Positions 1 through 9,479 of a DNA stretch of 48,076 nt are shown in pieces. The stretch's first letter is position 1. Every line of letters starts with the position of its first letter. The notes under the pieces were generated by a model. The model did not search any database and was not told the DNA's origin. It saw only the letters and a program-made list of their open reading frames with translations. Source of the DNA: Plicaturopsis crispa FD-325 SS-3 (Eukaryota; Basidiomycota; Agaricomycetes; Amylocorticiales; Amylocorticiaceae); NCBI GenBank assembly GCA_000827205.1, contig KN832562.1, forward strand, positions 1,071,893 to 1,119,968, in the 5' to 3' direction. The position numbers were made by a program, and so were the translations under genes.

Positions 1-908
1 AGTGGGCAAGCTACCCGGCGTTCCAAGGATCGTCTTAAGTACGCGTGCATTGGCCAAAACGCGTCTGCAAGTTGCGTGCGCGACGCGACGCGACGCGCGT
101 CGCAAAATTGGATTTTCGAAATTCTTATATAGCGGGGAGCCAAAAAGGGCACGGAGATACGAGAAGACTATGAAAGCGATGCAGTTGGCACAGTCCAGCG
201 GTAATCCTATGGATGTTCGTCTGAAGCAAAGTCGAGAGATTGCGAGACGTTGAACGATCGCTTGCCCGAGATCGCTTGCCGTAGTTTCGCATTGTCTTCC
301 ACTTACGGTAGTCACAGCCTCATCGCGTGGGCTCGCGTGGCACTTCAAAGCGACTTCAAAGCCACATCAATGTGGTCGGGATGCGAAAATATTGAAGTGA
401 TTTGATGTACACTTCAAAGTCGCTTCACACCGCGGCAACACTAGCTCGAGTAGGATGAGTCTCCCAGGCCAATCCTGTTTTTCAAGATCGCGGAGTTACA
501 AACTCATTCATTTAAAATGGTACTAATACTACTAGGTGCCGCCGCTTCGCGTCGACGGCAACCTTGCTTGTCCGCCACAGATTCTCATACTTAGCTATAT
601 TATTGAAAATTCACTCCTCATGAGGACAGTAGACGTAGACTGCACAAAGACATAGAAATTGGACGAAAAAAGCGTGCCCTCAGCTCGAACCTGGTGCAGG
701 CGATGCAGGCCTGTGTCTGTTAGAGTACTATTTGGCAAGCGGAGCAATTGGGCCACATGAGATGCTCCTCACGACACAGTCGAGGACTTCACGCGTGCGG
801 CCCTGTGCGGTTGCGGCAGTCTTCGTAAGTGGTAGTCGTGACGCTGAACAAGGCAGAAACGCGCGCCGCTGCATGGCGGATGAGGACATCTTGAACAGAA
901 ACGTCAGA
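1..908. other. left flank, no supported gene
   Basis: No convincing gene. An ORF runs from the left edge to 253 but shows no family motif and may be a fragment or chance. A short simple repeat of GCGAC units lies around 80-105. At 340-432 the motif ACTTCAAAG occurs three times, twice close together and once about 60 bases further on, followed by CGCTTCA; similar TTCAAA motifs occur at the far right end of the window (47650-47670). Confidence 0.5.
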
Positions 909-1185
909 TACTGTATAGATTCGACCTTAGGTTCGTCGATATTTTTTGTGACCTGGGTCACGCTAAGTTCGGAGGTTCATTCGGCACTTTGGGCTGTGAC
1001 CGAGGTTCATTTGGACCCTAATTTCGCCTAAAATAGCAGTTTAATTTAATATATATTAAATATTTAATACATTTGGTCACAAATCCAGTTCGCGGGCCAA
1101 GTTTTGGTGGGACAGTCACGCAAAATCGGTTCAGTTCGGGACCCTGCGTGACGCGTGACGAACTTGAGGTCGAATCTATACAGTA
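909..1185. mobile_element. MITE-like element with 29-bp terminal inverted repeats
   Basis: The left arm at 909-937 and the reverse complement of the right arm at 1157-1185 match at 27 of 29 positions. Both arms start TACTGTATAGATTCGACC; they differ only at positions 20 and 22 of the arm. The element is 277 bp, has no coding capacity, and has an A+T-rich centre near 1040-1072. If the terminal TA is read as a target duplication, the arms begin CTGTATAG and the layout fits a Tc1/mariner-type MITE; this superfamily assignment is inference. A subterminal direct repeat, GAGGTTCATT, occurs near 972 and 1002. Confidence 0.8.
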
Positions 1186-1359
1186 TTAGAACATGATTTT
1201 CCCTAAATTGAAAGTCTCAGCTGGCAGGGCAATGCTGCAGCCATGGGCCATAATCAATTTTTAAGTGCACCTCACCTGCATGGCGGAGTTGTGCTGGTCC
1301 GTTGCCTGTCCAGTGTCCGTACTTGTGACTTGAACTTGCGTACAACAGGGGAATCCTTA

Positions 1360-1484
1360 TTGACCTTTATTTGTTATCGTCCCACCGGTGGCTGAAGCCA
1401 CAGATGTACTTAACTCTCCAGGTGAATAGTTTATTTACATATATTTGTTTTCGTCCCATGTATAGGAGCTGTAGCCACAATTGT
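1360..1484. repeat. imperfect direct repeat, two units
   Basis: Two units about 70 bases apart share the order ATTTGTT-TCGTCCCA, a short variable stretch, then GCTG-AGCCACA (units near 1367-1402 and 1440-1479). They lie directly upstream of the phosphoesterase start codon at 1560, so they could be part of its promoter or a decayed duplicated insertion. Nothing else was seen between 1186 and 1559. Confidence 0.5.
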
Positions 1485-1559
1485 GACGGGGAAAAGACCT
1501 TGTCAAGCAAGGTGATGTATACCGTACCGTACAACCATTAGCAAGTCACAATAACAAGC

Positions 1560-2487
1560 ATGCAGATACAAATCGTCAGTGATCTGCACCTAGAGATTGA
1601 GCGTCTTGGTGCCCCTCGTGGCCAAGAGTTCTACTTCTACAGCATTCCTGTGCAATGCGAACATCTCGCCTTGCTCGGCGATATTGGATGCACGGTGCAC
1701 GACCAATTATTCGCCTGGCTGCGAGTCCAGCTCAAGTCGTTTAAGACTGTCTTCTTTCTCGCTGGAAATCACGGTGAGCATGCATCCGCAAGAGAGAGTA
1801 GCACATAGATTCACAGACGCGTCCTGCTTCCAGAGCCCTACCGGTCTACAATCGTACGCCGCAAACACTGACACTCTCGCGTTGTGCCATTAACTAGCCT
1901 ACGCGGTTATCTAGGGTGAGTCGGAGGAACGCCTGAAGCAGTTCGCATCCGAGACGGACGCAGACCCCTCTATCCCAGGGAAGTTTATCTACCTGAACAG
2001 GACCCGCTACGACGTCTCTCCGACGTTAACCATCCTCGGCTGCACGCTATGGTCTGCCCTCAGTCCCGACGATATCGACCTCCTCTCCTGGGCCCTAACC
2101 GACTTCAAGCAGATCGAAGGCTTCAACCCGGACATCTATACCGCGATGCACCGCGCGGACCGCGAATGGCTCAACGCCGCGGTGGAGGAGATAGCAGAGA
2201 ACGAGCAGGCACGGCAGATTGCCGTCTTCACGCACCACGCCCCTACCATCGACGAGGTCAGCGACCCGAAATTTGCGGGACAGCCGTCGAGTTCTGCGTT
2301 GTCCACCGAGCTGGCGGACGATCCGTGCTGGCTGTCTGGCCGCGTGAAGTTTTGGGCGTTCGGACACACTCACTGGCCGTGCGACTTTGAGAGGAAGGGT
2401 GTCCGGGTGTACAGCAATCAGAGGGGGTATAGAGGGGGGCAGGATGGGTATGACCCAGGAGAGGTCGTTGAGATTGCTGGCGCCTGA
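1560..2487 (+). CDS. calcineurin-like metallophosphoesterase, 3 exons
   Basis: Exons 1560-1773, 1834-1853 and 1915-2487 give 268 residues; the introns are 60 and 61 nt. The metallophosphoesterase metal-binding blocks appear in order: SDLHLE near the N-terminus (D8, H10), LLGDIG, GNHE at the exon 1/exon 2 join, THHAP and the C-terminal GHTH. Family members of this size hydrolyse phosphomono- or diesters with a di-metal centre; the substrate cannot be read from sequence. The 20-nt middle exon is needed: joining exon 1 straight to exon 3 gives an immediate stop, while the small exon restores GNHE followed by PYRSTI and keeps frame. Intron 2 has a TTAACTAG branch-like site. The start is the first ATG before the DLH block. 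Confidence 0.88.
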
Positions 2488-3578
2488 ATTTGAAACACGT
2501 CTGATAGTCAACGGTGCAGTGGAAGACTGAATATGCCTGCAAGTATTCTGTATATTAATATTGCAAAACCGGATTCCTGCATTTCAGGTCACTGAACTAG
2601 CCTAAGTCGAATGCCCGGACACAACCCGTCGAAGTTAGCCCGACTTTTTCGTATCTAGTCAACCTGAATCGCCCCATGAATGTAGCATTCCGGTGCATTC
2701 AATCCAGCCTCATTAATTTTGTGTAATATTGTCCAAGCCAGCCCGACTTTTCCGTGTTTCCCTTAAAAACCACCTCGAACCCTGCTCGTCAGGTCAAAGA
2801 CATAGAACTAAAATACTTTCCGAGGTGTCTCGCAATGCATGAAGCCCCCGGAGAAGGTGCAAAGTGGTTGTAATCCATCTGCAGAGGCCGAAAGGCCTTA
2901 GAAGGAGGAGGAAAGCAGTTTTCGGGTCAAAGGGACTTCTTACTACAGCTGGATAAAATCCTTGACTTATCTTATATACTCTATCTAAGCCCTTTGAGTG
3001 ATTCAGAAAGGAAATATGCACCGGGGGATGCTGTTGAAGGTAGGGGAAGCGGGGGAAGGAAATAATGCGGGGTGGGTCAGGACAATGGTCTGCCGAAAAG
3101 TCGTGCTGAGTCCGTGCATTCACGGCGATGGAAAAAGCGGGCTGAATAGGTATCTATGAATCTGGGCCAGCTTGTCACCCGCTCAATGCTTAATTAATAC
3201 ATACCTTGAGGGTGAATTTACGGCCATTTTTGGGGCTTAGTTGGAGGATACATTGCGATGGAAAATGCGGGCTGAGTTGCCTCCCTGTGCCCGGGCTGGG
3301 CCAGCAACCTGAAATGCAAGAAACACATTTTGGATTAATATTTCTCATAGCCCACTAACTACTCATCCAAGTGCAATAAGTGCAATGTGGGTATAGCGCA
3401 ACACCTTTGTTTACAAATATACAGTCTTACGCCTTCTTCTGAATCTTCAGAGGAAGCTGGTATTAACGATTCGATCACAGTGAAAAGTGCGCAACGCATA
3501 CTGCTATTATTATCGTACACCAAGAAGCCTATATCAAGCATCCAAGAACTACGCATCCAGAATAACCATCCATCCCAT
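2488..3578. repeat. intergenic repeat patch with AGCCCG motifs in both orientations
   Basis: No gene was seen between the phosphoesterase and the inositol oxygenase, which converge here. The motif AGCCCGACTTTTTCG occurs at 2637-2651 and, nearly identical, at 2740-2754. Its reverse complement appears as GGAAAAAGCGGGCT at 3130-3143 and GGAAAATGCGGGCT at 3260-3273, each preceded by GAT. Two forward copies on the left and two reversed copies on the right suggest the imperfect ends of a decayed element of about 640 bp. Confidence 0.4.
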
Positions 3579-4914
3579 TTACCACACTATGGTCTCTGGG
3601 AAAAACTTTTCGATCAGACCGGAGTAGTAGGGCTTTAGCTCGGCGGGTTTGACGGGCTCGTCGCTTTTGCTGTACAGGTCGTACGGGTTGAATGCACGCA
3701 CGGCCGCAAGCGCCTTTTCGTCCGACGCGTTGGTGAGATGTGTGTATGCACCCTCACGGTGCCACCTGCATTTGGTGCAATGTAAGTGACTGTGATGGCG
3801 ATGCCAATTGGCAAAGGAAGACATACGGGTAGAAGCTGTGGTAGCGGATCATGGCGAGACCCTCTTCGGGAAGTGAGCTCTGCTCTTTGAGGACATGGTA
3901 AAGGTACTGATACGGAACTTTTAGGTCGTGGGCAGCTAGGAAGATAGCAGCTATCCAACGCACCTCGTCGTGGCCCCAGGAGAGCATAACGTTTTCTAGG
4001 CCACAGTGTGGCTGGTATACGCCGTATTCAGTGTTGTAGATCGGGTCCCTCGCGTCAGGGTTCTCAGTGAATGTTTCTGGGTATATTATTTTGTCGGAGA
4101 ACTTGCAGCCGACGACGAACGTGTCCTACAACGGACGATTAAGCAATTAAAGGAGAGCCATACTAGGTATACATACGCACACCGACAACGTCCCACTGGC
4201 CTCTGCATATATGGTGGAGGTCAGCGTGTGTATTGAGGAATACCGACGCAACGCTACGCACTCAGAGCCAAATATGTAGAGCAGTTTGCCAAGGTCATGG
4301 ACCATGCCTACGACCTGCATCCATTCGGGCTTTCCATCCCGTCGGATAGCTTGTGCAGTCTGGAGAAGGTGCTCAATTTGCGAGACGTCGGTCTGCAAGG
4401 CACCAGTAAGTGACGGTGATAGCCTAATCTGTGGCGTTAGAATACGCACGTCGGGGTCGGAGTCGTCGACGAGCTCATTGAGTTTCTCCATTGCTTCCCA
4501 GATGCCTGAATGTTTATGAGCAAGAGACCTATGATGTGTGCGAACAGCGGCCTGACCCATTTTTGCCCGCACGTTCTTCCTGAAGTTGACGCGCGCGTTG
4601 ATGTTGAACTCCATCGTCTGTTTCTCTGTAATGACATGTATCACCATCAGCTGCAGCTACGACACGTCTGATGCTACTACTCACCATGCTGCTCCTTGTA
4701 GAAATTCTTCACCCGGTCGCAGGCTGCCTCGTACTTTCTAAAATCGGCCTTGTCCTTGTCCGCGTCGAACTGCGACTGTTCGTTCCACACCTGACCCTTC
4801 AGCGCGTTGACTGCTCGGCTTGTTAAAGTACGTGCGATGCCATCGTATCCAACACGCACCCTTGTCAACGGCATCCGACACGGCGTCGAATTCGCGGGCG
4901 TCGATGATGTGCAT
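3579..4914 (-). CDS. myo-inositol oxygenase, 9 exons
   Basis: Cytosolic non-heme di-iron enzyme that cleaves myo-inositol with O2 to D-glucuronate. Exons (minus): 4914-4860, 4810-4685, 4625-4557, 4505-4450, 4392-4262, 4202-4181, 4125-3964, 3906-3827, 3765-3579; 295 residues against about 285 in animals. The six iron ligands known from the mammalian enzyme can be placed: H110 (QIEH), H134-D135 (VHDLGK), H205 (WGHDE), H230 (RYHSFYPW) and D263 (PYDLYSKS), with almost the same spacing. The C-terminus ends FFPETIVW, like family members. Exon 6 is only 22 nt but is required for EGQWDVVGD. The start was chosen at MHIIDAREF, after a pyrimidine-rich leader; a longer reading frame upstream does not look like protein. 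The AKR gene upstream lies on the same strand. Confidence 0.95.
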
Positions 4915-6127
4915 GGCTCCGAGTCCGTGTAGAAATGAGAGTGAGGCGTGTATGTGATAAATGAGTCTTTTTTCACTGTTTTTTTTTCGAGAGACGAAGC
5001 AGATAGCGAGGCAGGGAAAAGGGATGCTTATATGAGTCTGAAACAGGTTTTATAGGTATTCCATTCTCCACACATCGGAGGAGCAGGTTGGGAGCAGGTG
5101 GTAAGCGCTCAAAATTTCAGAGCCGCGGGGTGCAGAGGTATCGGCTTCCGGGCCGGTTCTGACGTAGTTCAGAATTTCAGTTCGACTGCTCTCTCTCTTC
5201 GACTTCCGGTCTCGAATGTCTCTATCGCTCCCCGCGAACGGCAGATGCTTGTTTCTACCAGCTGTGACCGATCCACATGACAGGAGGAACACCCCTGCTG
5301 ATACCAAGCTGATACCCTAGCCTTTCCCGGGGGGTTTGGGAGGTAATTATTAGTGGTGACACAGCGAGGTGCGCATGTTTCCATCATGATGTCCAGGCAG
5401 GATCGTTCAAAATGTGTCTATTAACTCTCACAGTCCTCAAGTACTCGTGTCTACGGGATCAATGAAATACTATAGGGGTCGGTGTATATTCCGGCGATTT
5501 TTGAACCGTAATTGGCTTGACAATCGTCCACCAGGTGGTCATAATGAACGCTCGATGCCCGCTCGTAGGGTTGCCCAAGATTCTGGGCCCATGTGAGAAC
5601 CGTGCTGTTTTTTGACGTGTCTGTGTATGTAGAAGAAGACTGACATCGATCTGTCTCATTTACTTTTAGGCATAGCGGTACCGTGACGCGTTGTCAGTAC
5701 TTCAGTGTTCAAGTCTGATCACCATGCCTTCTACGAGGCGTCCGAGTAAATGGTCTTCGGATCGGTGTGGAATTTCCTATGCTCACATACATGGCAGCGT
5801 GTATACTACTTGGGCCAGGAATTGACCCCCTTACATGTCACGAGTATCAATTCACGGTACGCAGCCTACATTCATGTTATTCAATTGATATATACCAATG
5901 ATAATCACCATGACAGCGTTCGAGCGTCGGGCAGTGTTTTCCAAACGACCAGGATTCTTCGCGTAGGTATTGCTGCTACATGCATCTCGAAATGGGACAC
6001 ACCCCGTCATAATGTCCTGCTCAACAGGTCTCAACAGGTATACATGTTCCTCCTCGAAACTTCAGAATACTCTTCCAGCGAACTTGAACTTGAGATCCAA
6101 CTAGCATGCTCTACCGCTAGTGGCGGC
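4915..6127. other. intergenic: upstream region of the inositol oxygenase gene
   Basis: No gene was recognised in about 1.2 kb. It holds the presumed promoter of the minus-strand inositol oxygenase, including a poly-T/poly-A run near 4971-4988, and the 3' flank of the aldo/keto reductase. Several 60-180 codon open frames are present but none shows motifs or splice structure. Confidence 0.5.
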
Positions 6128-8528
6128 TTACCAGCCCAAGCGCTCGAGCGACCACCCGTAGACCTCACCCTTCTCGTCAGCTACGTTACTAATGTATTCA
6201 TTTTTGTTGAGCGCATCGATTCGAGCGACGTCCTCCTCCGTCAGCTTCGTCGGCTATTGCGATGGCATATAAGCAATGGAACTTGAGGGAAGTCCTATAT
6301 GTATGTACACGCACGTTGATATTCTCGAGCTGGCGTCCGGGATTCTTGCTGCACGGAACCGCCGTTACCCCGCGCGCGACATGCCACCCAAGGATCACCT
6401 GCGTGGGTGTTGCGTTGTATTTTTTAGCGATCTCCACGATGGTCGGGTCCGCGCGCACGGCGTCGTAACCTTACGCATGGAGGGGGATTGAGATATCAGT
6501 GCAAGGGTGTTTTGGGAGACTACACTGACCACTTGGTGTATAGGCTGTGACAACGATGCCCTTGCTTTTGCAGTACGCTACGAGCTCAGGCTGCGAGAGG
6601 TAGGGGTGCAACCTTGCACAGAAAAGGCGTCAGCCGATATCATCGTGCAGCATTTGAGAGACGTGCTTACTCGACCTGATTGACAGCGGGCACAACTTTC
6701 GCCGTCGTAAAAAGCTGTTCCAGACTGTCTTGTTAGGAGTGAGGAGGTGTGGAGTATTCGTATTGATTACTTGAGACACGTACGTTTTTATCGAGAAATT
6801 GCTGACACCAATAGCCTTGGCCTTTCCAGTGGCCGCGATCTTTTCCATCTCAGCCCACGTATCGTTGAAGGTCCAATCCTCAACGATGTCGTAGGAGCCA
6901 TCGTCCTTCTTGGGTAAATATGAGGCTAGAAGAGTAGGTGACCGGAGATATTACGGAGGAGCGGACATTCCTTACCGCCGGGTATATACTTGAAAACTTG
7001 GGGCCAGTGGATGAGATACTAAAAAGGGCATCCCCGTGAGTATCCCACTATCTCCAGGAACACAGCTCCTGGGACTGACTAGATCGACATAATCGAGTCC
7101 TAGGTTCTCCAAACTCTCCTTGAAAGCCTCTTCTGCCCGAGCATGATGGAGGACACTGCCCCACGAGTCAAATGGAATCAACAAATCGTTCATGGACTGA
7201 TATCGGCGAAAAATACTAACGCGAGCTTAGTGGTAACGAATATTTCCTCGCGGGGAACACCAGACTCCCGTATGGCTTCACCGACTGATTTCTCAGTACC
7301 TGTTCGCATCGCGGTCAGTGAAATGGTCTCGCAAACTCTGAATCTGCTCGTGACATACCGTAGAACCAGGCGGTGTCGAGGTGGCGATAACCAGCCTGTG
7401 CCGTGATCGTTTAAGAGTCAAGGTCAACGGGATTATTTCTTGTAAACTAGCAGTGACCCGTGCTACGCACAGGATTTTACGCAGATGTACAGCTGCGTGG
7501 AGTATTCCAGGTATTCACACTTCAAACTCTGAGTAACAGTATTTTCGGTCATGCCGTGAAGGTCAGTCTATTGAAGGCGCCCTTCCCCGCCAACCTTCGG
7601 TTGGGCGGCTCAGGGCCTGCTGTACTGATGAGCTCAGGATGTGCTTATAACAGCTTGAAGCAGTGTCTACTAACGTCCACACCCATCTTGCATGGGCATG
7701 TTAGTACAGACCCGGCCCGTGGACTTGTTATCCTACTACCCGTACCCGTCACTGCATTTCTCCAGTGGTTTCTTCTGCCTGAAAATATTGCTTCGTGCTT
7801 GCTTGTGCGCAATTAAAGTTGCCGGTGCATCACTGTAGCTTCAATTATATCCGTGACATCCAGTAAGTCAAGTACCTTTGTTTCTATCTACTTAAGAAAG
7901 CGGCCAGTGCACCCGTGCATTACTTACACCTATCACTTGCTACACCTGTCACTTGCCTGTCTTGCTCGTCGCTCGTTGCCCGTTGTAATTTATAAGTAAA
8001 TATGTCGCGAGCTTCCGGGCATGGGTGGCTATTCTGGTCCTGTGCTGTTCAAGCGGCCGTAGAGCACGCGCAATTGTGGTCGGAGTACACACGTAGTATT
8101 TTCCCTGTCCCGAGAGAGTCCAGTATCCTCATGAATGAATCAGCTGGCGGACGGCCAGGGTGCGAGACGAAAGAGTTGAACATTGAATATTGAACGTCGA
8201 ATGGCCGGTTGCACGACTGACCGGTTTCCGGATCTGTGTTGGACTGTTTGGCGAATCCGCGTCGGTTTGTCGTCAGCCAATCAGGTTGTCTTTTTGTCTT
8301 GTCTTTTTGTCTTTGTCCACCCAGGTCTTTTGTATTCTAGGATACCTTCAAGGCGGTGAGGATCCAGTCCTTCGCTGCGTCGCGCTCGGACTGTTCCCAT
8401 CCAGCGAATACTCCAAGCCCTAGAGATATTGTCAGACGCCCAATTTCGAACCGATCATGGCGATCGTACATACCTATGGCGGGAATAGTGGCTCCAGTGT
8501 TGAGCTTGAGCGAAGGGATAGCAGACAT
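6128..8528 (-). CDS. aldo/keto reductase, aldose/aldehyde reductase-like, 11 exons
   Basis: NAD(P)H-dependent carbonyl reductase with the (beta/alpha)8 AKR fold. Exons (minus): 8528-8474, 8419-8346, 7395-7359, 7299-7221, 7155-7080, 7018-6976, 6925-6784, 6724-6671, 6612-6530, 6469-6315, 6253-6128; 307 residues, normal for the family. The catalytic tetrad is visible: D50 and Y55 in [10 protein letters not shown]80 in TTKL, H111 in LIHWP. GVSNFS and the cofactor-loop region around [14 protein letters not shown] are also present. Two acceptors are AAG. Intron 2 is 950 nt, far longer than the 50-65 nt of the others, and carries a mobile-element end. The exon 4/5 join (KLAVLHH) is the least certain. 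The substrate is unknown; the inositol oxygenase neighbour makes glucuronate a candidate. Confidence 0.92.
7447..8345 (-). mobile_element. Helitron-like insertion in AKR intron 2 (only the 3' end defined)
   Basis: Read on the minus strand, the sequence at 7473-7447 is a 7-bp stem with a 3-nt loop (CCTGTGCGTAGCACGGG, one G-T pair), then six bases, then CTAG followed by a host T. A short hairpin just before CTRR with insertion next to T is the classic Helitron 3' end; many plant and fungal copies have the same GTGCG-AGCAC type hairpin. No transposase or helicase is encoded, so this would be non-autonomous. I cannot place the 5' TC end; the given right limit is only the start of the intron. The 8288-8318 stretch is a small tandem repeat of GTCTTTTTGTCTT. 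Confidence 0.55.
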
Positions 8529-9101
8529 ATTTGGTACTATTAAGAGTTGTTTAGTGAGCCTTTTCAAGACACAGGTACTTGGACGGAATGCGAAAGCGAG
8601 GTATGCCCACCATTCGCATTCTCCTTATATACTGTTCAGTTGACAGGCTCAGTCAACGATCGCTTGGCATCCAATTGGCACCAGTTGGGCACCAGTGAAC
8701 GAGTGACCAGGCTCAGTAAGCAAACTTGAAGTCTGTTGAAGACAGCGAAAATCAACGCAACGTTGTGGATGGATCCCTGCGACATAATGGAATGCATGTT
8801 CAAGGGGCCCAAATGCCTTGCAACTTCGAATTACAAGCTGTAGCAGAGCTGCAGCCTGTATGGACTGAGCAAAGTTACGTAGACAGTAGGGAGGGCAGCG
8901 TTTATCCAAGTGTAAGTCACGGACATGGCCCCTATATCCGACTTATATCGGGGTCACTCCGCGGCAACACCGAGATAATTATAAAAGGCCTGTCGTGGCT
9001 GAAGCGCTGAAGACTGAGCGTGGTTGAGATAAACGGCTACAGGTGGCTCGGTCAAACTGCCGATATTCAAATTGCAACATGAAAGAGAAACATACACGGG
9101 C

Positions 9102-9113
9102 CTGCCACGTGCA
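9102..9113 (+). promoter_or_regulatory. CACGTG-core 12-mer shared with the next paralogous promoter
   Basis: CTGCCACGTGCA lies 367 bases before the start codon at 9480. The identical 12-mer occurs at 11403-11414, 308 bases before the start at 11722. CACGTG is the E-box bound by bHLH proteins in fungi; the factor here is unknown. Confidence 0.5.
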
Positions 9114-9315
9114 AGTAGTTCGGAGTGGCGCGAAGAGTGGACCGAAATTATACAAAGCAGCAACCGGTCCAATACTTGTGTGTTGCATTGTCGGCCCTGT
9201 AATAAAGTGCCAGGTGGTCGTAGTGTTTCTCTTTGACTCGAGAAGGCGCAGGCATTGCCAGGAAACAAAGACTTATCGTAGGGTGGCCTGCTCCCGAATG
9301 CACATCCAGGTCCTG

Positions 9316-9323
9316 TATAAATA
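9316..9323 (+). promoter_or_regulatory. TATA box candidate
   Basis: TATAAATA stands 157 bases before the start codon at 9480, a plausible distance for a fungal TATA element with a leader of about 100-130 bases. No other strong TATA sequence was seen closer to the gene. Confidence 0.5.
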
Positions 9324-9479
9324 TGAAGAGGAAGAGTTAGGATCGTTAACATCTATCATACATCCCATCTCACTTACCGTATAGTTCTGGCTGGCTCGGA
9401 ACTCCCAACAACGCCGTCGTAGTACACCCGAACACTCCTTGCCTTTACCCAACGTCCGATTACGACACATTCTCCCATC

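Larger units (their letters stand above)
8529..9479. other. intergenic between divergent AKR and coiled-coil gene
   Basis: About 950 bases separating the minus-strand reductase start (8528) and the plus-strand coiled-coil gene start (9480); it must hold both promoters. The clearest signals are CTGCCACGTGCA at 9102-9113 and TATAAATA at 9316-9323. No gene was seen. Confidence 0.6.
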
